Shown: piece by piece, positions 1 through 10,762 of the stretch
Layout of the letters: every line of letters starts with the position of its first letter
Position numbering within the stretch: the stretch's first letter is position 1
Assembly: GCA_026545765.1 (NCBI GenBank)
Contig: CM048841.1
Span: 86,224,636-86,288,635 of the forward strand
Length of the DNA: 64,000 nt
Source: Plantago major
Lineage: Eukaryota > Streptophyta > Magnoliopsida > Lamiales > Plantaginaceae
Direction of reading: 5' to 3'
Translations under genes and position numbers: made by a program
The notes under the pieces: generated by a model
What the model saw: the letters and a program-made list of their open reading frames with translations, nothing else
Database searches by the model: none
Told to the model about the DNA's origin: nothing

Positions 1-900
1 GATTAGGATAGTTAGTTCGATCCAACTGCTTAGTGATTTTTTGTAATTCATTATATCATCATAGTGAATTCTTTTGCCTTGAGGCTCGGAAGGTTATAAT
101 ATATTAACCTTCTAGAAAACTTACATTGGTGCTCTTACTTTCCGTTGTGATCTTGATTCGTTCAGTAGATTAGTTTGTGTGTTAGTGTATTAACTGTTCT
201 AGTTAATACTCTGTTTAGTTCAGTATATCGAAGACACTTTGTGATAGTGTTCTTAGGTGTATTGAATACACTAATCTACTCACAGTATACTTCTTTGTGT
301 AAGTTTGATTGTTGTTGAGTTTTGGTGTCGTGACTATATGAGTCAACAAAGGTTGTTCTAGTATTTTACATACTCTACCTGACTTCCATTGTGCTTTATT
401 GTTTATCTATATGAGTGTAATTGTAAACAGGTTTAGTATTTTGAAGACATCTAGGATCTGTTTTGTCATGTCTAATCTAGTGTATTCGAGACACTAAGTC
501 ATAGAGTTCTTTGATATACTGGATACGCTGATCCATTAAGTACCAAATCCCGGTCCATACATTTTCAACCTTCTTTGTTCTTCTATACATATTCTTGTTT
601 ATTTATATGTCTCGTGGCTGCTTTTATAGGATATCGAGATGTAGCAGGGGGTCCACGGAGCTCTTGATGACGAGTTGAATTGTTATCATGTTCTTGAAGA
701 AAAGCATGTATCTACTTCTAGGCTTTTGATGAAGAGTTGAATTGTATAGTATCTTTTTTATGTTGTGAGTTGGTTGTGTACTTATTAGAACGAAGACTCC
801 TCGTAGGTTATTTATGCATATGCTTGGACAATCTATTTTGTGAATTAATATTCTCATTTTACTTGACACTAGATAATTTTGGATTTTTTCTACGCTACAG
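1..900. other. AT-rich intergenic stretch, no gene recognised
   Basis: No coding potential or domain is recognisable. Positions 180-540 hold loosely repeated phrases, such as variants of 'gtgtattcgagacac' and 'agttctttgatatact', which suggests decayed repeat or LTR-type sequence, but no ends or target duplication can be placed. Two similar short segments near 660-690 and 725-750 share the phrase 'gagttgaattgt'. The short frames here are judged to be chance. Confidence 0.5.
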
Positions 901-997
901 CATGCTGCACTACCTTCCGGTACTTTAATGTGTTGTACCGTACAACATTTAATACATACGGTACAACCTTTAAAGCACCAGGAGGTAGCGCAACATG
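901..997. repeat. Small foldback (imperfect 42-bp inverted repeat)
   Basis: Arms at about 901-942 and 956-997 pair with each other across a loop of about 13 bases. Each arm runs from CATG through CTACC and TACTTTAA or its counterpart to TTGTACCGTA. Several mismatches are spread through the stem. It could be a minimal foldback element or a transcribed hairpin. The sequence alone cannot decide. Confidence 0.7.
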
Positions 998-1020
998 AGA
1001 TATGAGAGAGGAAACCTTAA

Positions 1021-1572
1021 GAGCATCTCCATCAGAGTTGCAACTCTGATGCAACTCACTCTCAGACTCCAGTGATGCGAGTGAGTTGAATAATGGGCGA
1101 GGCCAGCTATTTTGCCCATTTTTCCTTTTTTTATTTTTTTCTTTTCTCTTTTTGTTTTAATTGTTTGTTGCTTTTTTGCTGAACCGATTTTCACTCGTTT
1201 TTAACTAAATTCTTCCTTTTATTTTAGTTTTCTCTTGTATTTCAATTCTTTTTTAATTATTCAAACTTAAATTACAAGTAATATATATTTTTTCAAATTT
1301 CAAGTATATTTTCAAATATATTTTCATGTAATATATTTAAAAAACATTAGTGTGAGTTTTTTTATAATTAACTAAAAACATTTAAAATCAATTCAAGAAT
1401 AAAGTTTAAAAGGAAATGAAAAAAGAAAAAGAAATGAAAAATTAAGTTTGAAAGAAAATGTTAAAAGAAAATAGGTTTGGGCCTCACTGTTGGAGTAGAG
1501 AATTACAGTGAGTATAATGCTGACGTGGCGAAGAGAGTGAGTTGCAGAGAGTTGTAACGGTTGGAGATGGCC
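1021..1572. mobile_element. PIF/Harbinger-like (Tourist-type) MITE
   Basis: The 552-bp element has terminal inverted repeats of about 43 bp. The left end starts GAGCATCTCC and the right end finishes GGAGATGGCC. Both inner repeats contain GCAACTCACTCTC. It is flanked on each side by the trinucleotide TAA (1018-1020 and 1573-1575), the TWA-type target duplication expected of PIF/Harbinger elements. It contains no coding capacity and the interior is AT-rich. Superfamily assignment rests on the target duplication and on the common plant TIR form. Confidence 0.8.
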
Positions 1573-1781
1573 TAATTATGCATCAAATGCAACCAATACA
1601 TTAATTATTTATCATAAATTTCAGCAAAAAAATTAATAAATAAATAAAAAGAAAGAAGAAGAAGAAGCCATGAAAACCGGACCAATTTACAGGCCCCAAA
1701 TACAATTGTAAACACCACAGTTACAATTAGACCAGGTCCCTCGTATTCCCTATAAAAGAAGCGATGCCCAGATTACAGACC
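1573..1781 (+). promoter_or_regulatory. Upstream region of the broken F-box gene
   Basis: A TATA-like box (tataaaag) lies at 1751-1758, about 25-30 bp before the F-box ATG at 1782, so any transcript would have almost no leader. A long purine-rich run (aagaaagaagaagaag) lies near 1650-1668. Confidence 0.35.
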
Positions 1782-2253
1782 ATGGGGAGGAAAAAACAGA
1801 GAGAAAAACGAGGCAGAGATCTGGTACTAAATAAAATACTTGAAACAGAAATACTAACAAGACTCCCGGTGAAATCTCTGGCAAATTCAGGTGCGTCTAA
1901 GTTTGGTATTCATTGATCTCATACAACAAAGTTTTCATTGAATCCCATCTCAAAAACTCTACAAACAACAAAAGTTTAATTGCACTTGTGTCGTCGAACA
2001 TCTTTAAGGAATGTCCTTTGCCCTGCTTGTTCCATGAACCATCTAGTTTTACAATTGACAAACTCACAAACGTCAACGCCAATTTTATCCCCCCACTGGG
2101 TCTGAATTTTTTTGTTGGTACTTGTAATGTTTTTTGCTGTCTTCAAGTAATAGATAATAAAGGGCCAGATTATTTTTTCTTGTGGAATCCTGCCACTGGA
2201 ATCTCCCATAGTTACCTGCTGCATATGTAGAGCCGTATAGGGTGGTTTGTGCC
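1782..2253 (+). pseudogene. F-box protein gene, N-terminal half, broken
   Basis: The reading starts at ATG 1782, passes a basic leader and enters an F-box core with LETEILTRLPVKSL, the conserved LP-VKSL pattern of F-box subunits of SCF ubiquitin ligases. The frame then breaks: the expected RC-V---W continuation lies in another frame and contains a stop near 1893. It resumes as ISYNKVFIESHL, typical of plant F-box proteins with an F-box-associated domain, and continues to FLWNPATGIS. A further shift precedes an LPAAYVEP segment. Coding similarity ends at 2253, exactly where a hAT terminus begins. The missing C-terminal half appears to lie on the opposite strand at 12921-13676. The gene is non-functional as read. 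Confidence 0.8.
2210..2253 (+). repeat. 44-bp inverted duplicate, left copy (F-box breakpoint)
   Basis: This segment matches the reverse complement of 13633-13676 at 42 of 44 positions. It is the only sequence shared by the two F-box halves. On the left it joins the N-terminal half. On the right it abuts the hAT terminus at 2254. Confidence 0.85.
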
Positions 2254-5200
2254 CAGGGCCGGCCCGGAAAATGTGAGTCCCATGCGAATTTTTAAAAATG
2301 GGCCCCGAACAATTATACAACAAGAATTAAAAATATAAATTTCATATATAATTAAATATGTATATTCCAAAATAAAATTTCAAATACAATATTAAAATTA
2401 TCTTTCGAATAAAGCATTACAAAGAAAAAGAAATCACTTGAAAAGTGCAACTCTTCTAGCACTCTTTGAAGCAAAATCATCAACCAACTCTTCATAATTA
2501 ACATTATTCAATATATCATGCTCAATAGATATCATTCCTAATCCGTTGAGCCGGTCTTGTGACATTGTAGAGCGCATGTAAGATTTCACCAACTTAAGCT
2601 TAGAAAAACTTCTTTCGGCAGATGCAACGGTGATAGGAATTGTCAACAAGATCCTATAAGCAATCACTGCATTAGGAAAACAACCAAACTCTTTCAAGTA
2701 ATTTAGAATATCAATAGCTCCCATATTTCGATTAGGCATGAATTGCTTAGCAAGTTTTAACTCTACATATAAAGAATCAATATCAGATTGCTTGTTATTA
2801 TTCTCAAGTGCAGTTTCAAGATGCATGCAATAAGATTTCAAAGAAATATCATCTAAAGAATGCAAATTCTCAGATTTAAATAGGAATCCAAAAATATTTT
2901 TATATTCTTTGTATTGTTCAAACCTCCCCCTCAACGAAGAAATTGCTTGATCAATAATATATAAGAAATAATCAACCCTAAATGTTTCTTCTTGAGATGG
3001 TTGTGATATACCATTTTCGTTCTCACCAGATTGCTTCTTTTTTTTAATTTCACGCTTTTTAGAAAAATCGGGGTCAACGTTCAAGCTTATAGCTAATTCC
3101 TTTGCAACTTCCAAGGCTTTAGAAAACCCAGATTCCCTATACTCCTCAAAAAATGAAAGCAAATTCTCTATTTCCCTAATATCAACATCAATAACCATAT
3201 CAGCACTTTGTAAACGTTTACTCACCACATTAACATGAGACAACACATCAAACCAAATAACAATTGTCAACAAAAACTCAAATTTACCAAGGTCAAATTC
3301 TGCCAGAGAATCTGCTTCACTTCTTATCATGGGATCAAGATCAACTTCTGCAACTTCTTGTAAACCTTCTCTAATTTCTTTTATTTGAAATCTTATCGCC
3401 TTCATACTATCAACGCGACTTTCCCATCGTGTAGTTGACAATGGTTTAAGCGTCAAACCTTTCACATTTTCTTTCAAAATTTGCCAACTTTTTGTTGATT
3501 TAGCAAATATGGTATGTAATCGTTGTATAACTCCAAAAAAGGTTTTAGCTTTAGCACATAAAATCAAGTTTAGGCTATGACAACCACAAGGGGTATAAAA
3601 TGCTCTAGGATTTATTTTTAAAAGTCTACTTTGTACTCCTTGTTTTTTTCCTTTCATATTTGAACCATTATCATATCCTTGCCCTCTCACATTGTCAATA
3701 TCTAAATCAAGTGAGTTCAATTCACATTCGAAAACATCAAAAAGCCCTTCACCACTTGTATCAATCACATTTAAAAATCCTAAAAAGGATTCCTCGACAT
3801 GGACACTAGTTAGAAGAGAAAGACACGTACCTCAAAATCATGGACATTTGCTCTTGGTGACTAATATCAGGAGTACAATCAAGCATGACAGAGAAATACT
3901 TAGCTTGCTTTACTTTTCTCAAGATTTTAGATTTGATCGACGTAGCTAGCAAGATTATCAACTCATTTTGAATCTTATGACTGATATAAAAATAATGAGT
4001 TTCACTATTTGTTATACGACTTACATGCTCTTGAATCACTGGGTCAAACTCTGCTAACATTTCTACTAAACCCAAGAAATTTCCATTATTCCTCTCAAAC
4101 AATTTCTCACTAGTACCACGAAATGCTAGATTATGTTTGCCAAGAAATTTAACAATTGATATAATCCTATGCAAAACATTTCTCCAGTGCTCTTTCTCTT
4201 TCTCAAATTGTTTTTGAGCTTCTTTATCAATAGTTTTATTATTAGACAGTCGCAGACGCAATTGATGCCAAGTATTCATATTCTTAACATGCTCTAAGCC
4301 TACATCATGCTCCCTTGAGTCTAGTGCTTAGATGAGCCCAATAATTAAAGCCCCCCTTTGCTAATTCACCCAATCCTTGCCCTTTTCTAAATATCTTACA
4401 ACAAAAACAAAACACTTTATCAAGCTCTTTTGAGTAAACAAGCCATTCCCTATCACATTTTTCCCCATTGGACAAAACTCTATTGTAATAACTAGATGAA
4501 AAGTGTCTTTTTAAACGATCATTAGGACCTTTCTCAATAGTTGAATCTCGTCTTGGACCATTACGAGCTAAAACACAAATTATTTGTTCGGTGAGACCAT
4601 CCCAATATCTAGGATCATATATATCATAATTAAAACTAATGTCAATGTTCTCATCAGCAAGTGAAGTGATGTCTACTTGATTGACATCAAATTCATCATC
4701 ATCTTCATTTTCAGTAGGCACATCTATGTTGTTTGTTACGTTCACATCTATATAATTTTCAGCAGGCATATCATTATTCAAATTCTCATCATTTTCATGA
4801 TCAAGCGGCACATTAAAATCGATATCATCATTATTTTCGTTCAAGTTTACATCATCCTCCACATGAACATTTTCACCATCGTTTGGTATATTAGAATCTT
4901 TAATGATAAATCTATCGAGAGCTCCTCTTTGAGAACGAGTTAATTCTTCCATTCTTTTCTTTTTTTTACGTTTTTCACAACCAGAGTCATATTTTCTAGT
5001 TTTAGGCAGCATATTAATAATTCCAATAAAATAACAAACAAGAAAACGCTGAATTCAAATAGATATAAAATAATAGTGAGTTTTCAAGAATGCACCAAGT
5101 ATTTAGCTCCAAAATTGAAGAAGTTTAACAACCATGCACAACTTGCACGGCTTTCTTCCTTCGATTTATTGTCGAGGAAAAACCAACAATTGAACAGTAA

Positions 5201-6096
5201 AATAAAAATTAGTGACTAAACATAAGGTAATTAAAAATACAATAATTTCTAGCCTTGAGCCAAAGTACTACCTACTAGAAATTATAACAGATAAAGATTA
5301 AGCCCAAAACAGTTTTTTGGTGTAGATGAAATACACAGCTCATTTGGCTTTTAGTATTAGTCTATTTACATCTATTTACAAGCATATACTTTAGTCATAT
5401 ATTTTTAGTAGAAAGATCCGTGCAGTCCTAATTGTTCTTCAGTTCTTAAGCCATACTCCCACCCATATTCCATCAATTTTCAACAACCCATTCACTCAAA
5501 ACTTAAAAGCATAGAACAAGTGACTAAGTGGACAATACAAAATATCAGAATGTCCGAATTTTAAAAACACATAACCCAGAAAGTTCAACTTAATGAATAG
5601 AATATCAGAATTGAAAATACCTTCAGAAATTAGGTTGAAATTGAGGAAGCCCCAAATCCTGATTCTCCAATTGTTCGATTGAATCCACCTCCAATGGCTT
5701 GCACATTCAAAATCAGAATAGAGAAAAGGTTTATGGAAGAGAATTAGATCAGAAGAGAATTGAGTAATACTTGTAATTGTAAACATACTTATACTCCAAA
5801 AACACTAACGGTACTTTTACAAATTGAGGAAATATAGAACAAGAATCATAGATGAATATTAGATGTGACCTAATTTGGGGAAGTCAATCTTCTGCTCCGT
5901 TGATTCAACCGTCTGTTTCTTCCGATTTGTTGGCTTTAGGCTTTAGCGCAAGTCTTCTTCTGTTCTGTGCTGAAACGTGAAATTGGATTTAGTTTTTTTT
6001 TTTTTTTAACACTATACTACATATATGGTCCTGGGCCCCATAAAAAATGGGGCCCCATGCGGCTGAACAGCCCGCATGGGCCCAGGGCCGAGCCTG
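2254..6096 (-). mobile_element. Decayed hAT-superfamily transposon
   Basis: The ends are short imperfect inverted repeats: CAGGGCCGGCCC at 2254 and its counterpart GGGCCGAGCCTG finishing at 6096. GGCCC/GGGCC-rich subterminal palindromes lie near 2260-2310 and 6030-6090. The transposase lies on the minus strand between them. The 8 bases left of the element (tttgtgcc) do not match those on the right (atatatat), so no target duplication is visible. The right side has turned into a microsatellite and the left flank is a rearrangement breakpoint. About 1.1 kb of AT-rich sequence (5013-6096) precedes the transposase start and shows no separate gene. Confidence 0.85.
2434..5012 (-). pseudogene. hAT transposase (TTF zinc finger / DUF4371 type), frameshifted
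   Basis: Three consecutive minus-strand frames together make one transposase. The first (5012-4305) has a lysine-rich NLS-like start, an acidic linker, and a TTF-type zinc-finger region with EWLVYSKELDKVFCFCC. The second (4279-3806) carries the DUF4371-like start of the RNase-H-fold core. The third (3768-2434) has the GYDNGSNM and HSLNLIL core motifs and ends in the hAT C-terminal dimerisation domain (ASAERSFSKLKLVKS). Single-base shifts near 4305 and near 3790 separate the parts. A 25-base GT...AG stretch at the second break is too short for a plant intron, so I treat it as a frameshift. In the family the protein cuts and joins element ends. This copy should be inactive. Confidence 0.88.
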
Positions 6097-6115
6097 ATAT
6101 ATATACATATATATG

Positions 6116-6155
<40 letters not shown>

Positions 6156-6256
6156 GATGTACATATATACATAGATGTACATATACATATGTATGTATGT
6201 ATATATATGTATGTATATATGTATGTATGTATATATATGTATATATATGTATGTTG
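6097..6256. repeat. Compound microsatellite (TA/TG/TATG)
   Basis: A run of about 15 GT units (from about 6120) lies between TATA- and TATG-type repeats. It starts immediately at the right terminus of the hAT element and hides any target duplication there. Open frames across it on both strands are periodicity artefacts. Confidence 0.95.
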
Positions 6257-7400
6257 GCAGTCTCGTTATTAGTTACTATGAAATGTATATTGAAATTGTT
6301 GTTCGGCATTGTTTCTGTAATATTATGACCAATATCAAATATGACTAGCATTGGCTTTCATCTCTGTTTTGTTAAGCCATTTCATATCTCAGTGTATCTG
6401 TTGTACAAGTATGTTGCTGTAGGTTTTCATCAGTGAGTAGATGTTACTTTTAATTTCATTGTATGTTGTATGAAGTTGCAGTACATATGTTGTTTTAGTC
6501 CATCATGTTGTTTCGTTTCACATTCACTTAGGATTCATGCATGTAGCGAGGTCACCTTAATAAAACGTAAGTTATAAGATTCAAGTTAAAAATCATGTAA
6601 TAAGGGATATCTGCACCACGTGGCTCAAGTCAAGTATTCAAGTTATTCATGTTATTCACAGCTGGAAGGGGTCCTAGTACTCTGACCGGTAATTCATGTC
6701 ATGCCATGTATGGCCACCATAGGCGACGGTAGAACCTACGATGCCAAGTGAGTTCGCTAATAAAAGACAAGAATCATGTCAAGTTAACGCCAAGTCAAGT
6801 AATGTTTAAGAGGTTAAGTCAAGTCAAATTATATTAAGGGTCAAGTCATAGGTTAAGTTGTATTGCATTAAGTCAAGACTAAAAGATGTAAAAGACGTAA
6901 AGATAGAACCCCTAGGTCATGGCACGTGCATGAAACTTGCTTAGTCGGTGGTTTGACCAACCCCTTATTTATAAACAAATTTTAGGTAATGAGTTGGAGC
7001 TACCTGGAGCAGGGACTGGCGTTCCGGAGCAGTGATCATGGGGCCTACATCCATTCATCATTATCATTGTTCTTCTTTACATTTAAATCATGCATTGTAC
7101 TATCACTTAAAACTTTGTTTCTTGCACGGCTTGCGCAAGACATTTGCATGCTTCTATTTACGCATTTTCACGGATTATGTACACGGATTTCATGTCATGG
7201 ATGGTTGGTGCGTTTTGCGTTGTTTCACAATTTAAGTTCAAATAAAATTGAAGTCATTGTTTTTACAAGTTCACGAGTTAGCGCGAATTATATTTTTCAT
7301 AGTTTGTCAATTAAAAATTATGGGCGCTACAAAATCATTGATGTATTGTATTTGTAAGTCCAACTTGAAGTCTCGAGAGATGAACCTGCAAGACTATAGT
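6257..7400. other. Intergenic; possible retroelement debris
   Basis: There is no intact gene. Between about 6540 and 7330 the sequence is full of 'caagtcaagt/ttaagtcaagt' phrases. It then reads tgagttggagctacctggagc near 6988 and ends near gggcgctacaaaa at 7322. This resembles LTR-proximal debris of Ty3/gypsy elements in plants, but no paired LTR, primer-binding site or domain can be shown. Confidence 0.35.
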
Positions 7401-7414
7401 AGATGCTATGTACA

Positions 7415-7610
7415 ATTATGATGCAAGCTCCTTGCATCGCCTCCTGCTTCCAACATTGCAGCTCTAACTTCTTCGTGTTTCGAACTTTCTTTCATCAACA
7501 ACTCGTAACCTTGAATTGCAGCTTCCCATCTTCCATCTGTTTCATGTCAATATTCCTCCTTTAATGATCTTGCATCTCCCAGTGCAAGTTTGAACATGTC
7601 ACACAATTTA
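7415..7610 (-). pseudogene. Unrecognised coding-like remnant
   Basis: One minus-strand frame reads as a plausible protein of about 60 residues, interrupted by a single TGA near 7553. It contains FKLALGDARSLKEEY before the stop, then GRWEAAIQGYELLMKESS and EEVRAAMLEAGGDARSL. The composition (Ala, Glu, Leu and Lys rich, helical, with a duplicated GDARSL phrase at both ends) looks like real exon sequence and not noise. I do not recognise the family. No flanking exons were found. It may be an exon captured by a transposon or the relic of a lost gene. Confidence 0.4.
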
Positions 7611-8596
7611 ATTGAAACAATATTAAAAAGGCAGTTATGTGTACTACTGAGGACAAACAAACAACCCCATCCCATTCACATAACACGAGCTATAACAATC
7701 AACCTTAAACTGTAGACCTCTAACGATATGGGATTCACACTCTTCCTGGGAAAGTGTCCTGAATATGCACAATTTGTTCAAATCTAACGAGGCAGAGATA
7801 AGTTAATATGAATTTAGATTCAAGTAGCACCTAGCAAGCTGTAATAGTAGTTGCTAAAATCTTGCCATCATCCACTATTTTTATAATGTTATCTAAAAGC
7901 CCATTTATTTTCACATATATAGCTAAAAATAGCAGCAGATCATGTTTGTCAAGTTGCAATCTGTTAATCTGGTGGCATTCTACATCATGAAAAATTACTT
8001 AGTTTTCATTGCCTGTGAGCTAGAATTTCTAAACATGGAAAATAAACCATTGTATCTCAACATGCCGACTTATCCCACGTGTCACCATTCACATTTTATA
8101 GGGCCGTATGAATTTCGCATAACTTTGAAGCTGCAAAAATTTACAGTATAAATCAATTTGAGTAAAATTTGTACAATTACTCATGCCATATATGGACTTA
8201 ACCAAACTCAAAACCTTTCTTTCATAACTTCACTAAAACACCGCAAAATAACATTCTCACCAACAGAACCAATAATCTCACTCAAATCACCTCTACTAAA
8301 CCATTCAAAAGTAAGCGTACCCGACAAACATAGACTATAAGAAAGAAGGTAATTCATACTACTTCTTTATCTTCTATTGCTCTTTTTTGTGGCATTTACT
8401 CCCGAGAAAATCGGATAATTAGGTCTACGAGCACGTGCAACATGCCATAATCATAAACGGAATCAATCAGAAAAGATCAATAAAATATATGGTGGGATTA
8501 ATCCACAGTCAAAACAACACAACGATGAATTGTAAAAAAAGAAAAGCATAAAAATTACCAGAAAGTGAAATTGGGTTGGCCAAATTCTTGGAAAAT
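7611..8596. other. Intergenic, nothing recognised
   Basis: The sequence is AT-rich. Two short plus-strand frames (7942-8151 and 8158-8340) have no recognisable motif, and I regard them as chance. Confidence 0.5.
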
Positions 8597-10762
8597 GTAA
8601 GATTTTCTAGAAAAATAGGAAAGTCAAGGTTTTTTCTTAGTTTTTTTGCGGTTTTGGGTTTTAGCGGTCTGACCGGCTGAGATTATGTTAAAAATCGCTG
8701 AGACACACATTTTTCGTTATATTTTTAATAGATTATGTTATGGTTTTAAGTTGTTAGCATTTAAAGTTTTAGTTACAGTTTTAACGTATTTTATTAATAT
8801 TTTAAGAGATGATGTGATGGTTTAATGGGTCAGTATTGTATGGTTCAAATTTTAACATCTTTTGTTAATTTTTAAGAGATGTGTGATGGTTTTGAAGAAG
8901 CTATATGATAGTTTTTAAGATGGTTTGTTATAGTTTTAAGTAACAATCTAATATCATTAAATCACCATTAAACAAGTCTAAAAGTTTCAGGTTTGGCATT
9001 AAAACATCAATAAACAAGTTTAAAATAAGCTATTTGAGACATCTGTCATTACAATTTTGAAACATTCAGTTATTCAAAGGTTCTAAAACATCTATTCTCA
9101 TAGGTCAAAATTACAATAAACGTTCATTCAGTGCATTTTTTTTATACAAATGCAAACTGAGTTGTTAAAATAGGTTTTTTCCGACTAAACTTGTTGGTGA
9201 ACTTCGGCTTCCTGCCTTTTGTTGCTTGTGCTTGTTGCTTCAATACTGCAATGACACTTTTGAGAGACCTATTATCAAACTCGATATCATCGTCATCACC
9301 TGCTTAAAACATTCACCAACTGGGTTAAAACCATAACAACTCTCATTAAAATTATTGCATTGATGTTTAAAACAAAAAAGGAACATGCAAAACAAGCAAA
9401 AATAGTAAAATTGATGTTTAAAACCATATCACTGGCTCTTAAAACTATAAGAATACCTCTTAAAACTATGATAAAGCAGAAATATGCAATACAAGCTAAC
9501 AATAGTAACATTGATGCTTAAAACCATAGCAGTGCCTTGTAAAATTATAACAATACCTATTAAAACTATAAGAAAGCATTTGCCAACAATAAAATCATAA
9601 ATATTGAATCAGAAGTTAAAAAAGCTAATGTTGATGCTTAAAACTACAACAATAGGTTTTAAAAACTATAACATATGCGCTAAAATAATAACATGCAAAA
9701 ATATTCAACACAAGCTAAAAATAGTAACATTGAAGCTTAAAAATGCATCTTAAAACTATATCAATGCCTATTAAAAATAAAACAACGCAAAAACATGCAA
9801 TACAAGCTAAAAATAATAATATTGTTGTTTACATTCATAACATTGCATTTTAAAACTCTATAACAATGTCTTTTAAAAACTAAAACAAAACATCTGCAAA
9901 AAATTAAATCATAAATATTTCATGAGAAGCTAAAAACAATAATGTTGCTGCTTAAAACTACAATGATAGATTTTAAAACTATAACATATGCGCTAAAACA
10001 ATAACAGACAGAAACACTAAACACAAGTTAAAAACATAACAATTATGATTAAAACTATAACAAGCTATATGATTCCCTCTTAAAACTATACACACACAGA
10101 ACTACCAGTTACAGTTTAAAGCACAGACAATAGATCTGAAAATATTCCGAAGCACAAGCTTCTAGTAAAATCTCAAATCTAAAAACACCAAATCAATTAG
10201 ATCCACGAAGCTTACTAATCATTCAGATAGGAAAACTGACAAAGGAAAGTAGCTTTTTCACATTACGAAACCACATAGCAAGTTGAATCTGGTATTGGCT
10301 TGAGTAGGCAGCATGAAATGGGTGGTTCTGTTTCACTATCCAATGTTTTCTCCTGCTCTCTTATGATGATGAACGACCGCATAATCGAGATTTTCGCTCC
10401 TGTCTCGTATGATGATGAACGGCCGGCCGAATCCATCCAACGCCAATGCCATGTGTCACCAATTCGGGTCGGATCTTTGGAGGATCCGATCGGAAAGTGG
10501 AAATGGAGATTGTTCAATGTTGTTGAGGAAGAAGATACAAGCTGATGTTAATGGTAGAGGAGGAGATAGGATGGATTGTAGAGAGAGAGAGAGAGTGATG
10601 TGTGGTGTACAGAGAAAATGGTTGAATGTTATGGATTTCATGAGAGAGTGTATTGTTTATTTGCGGTATTTATATAAAAGCTACTGAGCGGTTTGTAGTG
10701 CTTCTGACCGGTTCTTTATTATGAAAACCGAATTTCCCTATAGATTATAGGAAAATCTTCCC
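8597..10762. mobile_element. Probable non-autonomous Mutator-like element with mirrored repeat arms
   Basis: Imperfect terminal inverted repeats are visible. The left end has gtaagattttctag..aataggaaa near 8597-8625. The right end, read inward from 10762, has gggaagattttccta..tatagggaaa. Inside each end lies an array of a degenerate motif: about 8690-8960 reads as 'ggttttaaga' types and 9290-10130 as its complement (ttaaaactataaca types), so the arms mirror each other. The centre-right (10260-10690) is less AT-rich and includes GGCC- and GGATCC-containing sequence that may be captured. There is no transposase and no clear 9-bp target duplication, so the class call is an inference. Confidence 0.45.

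Noticed and set aside
1976..2323. A 115-codon minus-strand frame crossing the F-box/hAT junction
   Set aside because: It is antisense to the F-box remnant and spans a transposon boundary, so it cannot be an ancestral gene.
3792..3818. A 25-base GT...CTAAC-TAG segment in the hAT transposase that looks like an intron
   Set aside because: Plant introns are rarely below about 60 bases. A one-base frameshift explains the break better.
5967..6351. Open frames on both strands over the TG/TATG microsatellite
   Set aside because: Repeat periodicity without stops. Cys-Val and Tyr-Ile-His runs are composition artefacts.
10263..10690. Four overlapping frames of 61-92 codons in a more GC-balanced segment
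   Set aside because: No motif or consistent frame. Kept only as possibly captured sequence inside the Mutator-like element.
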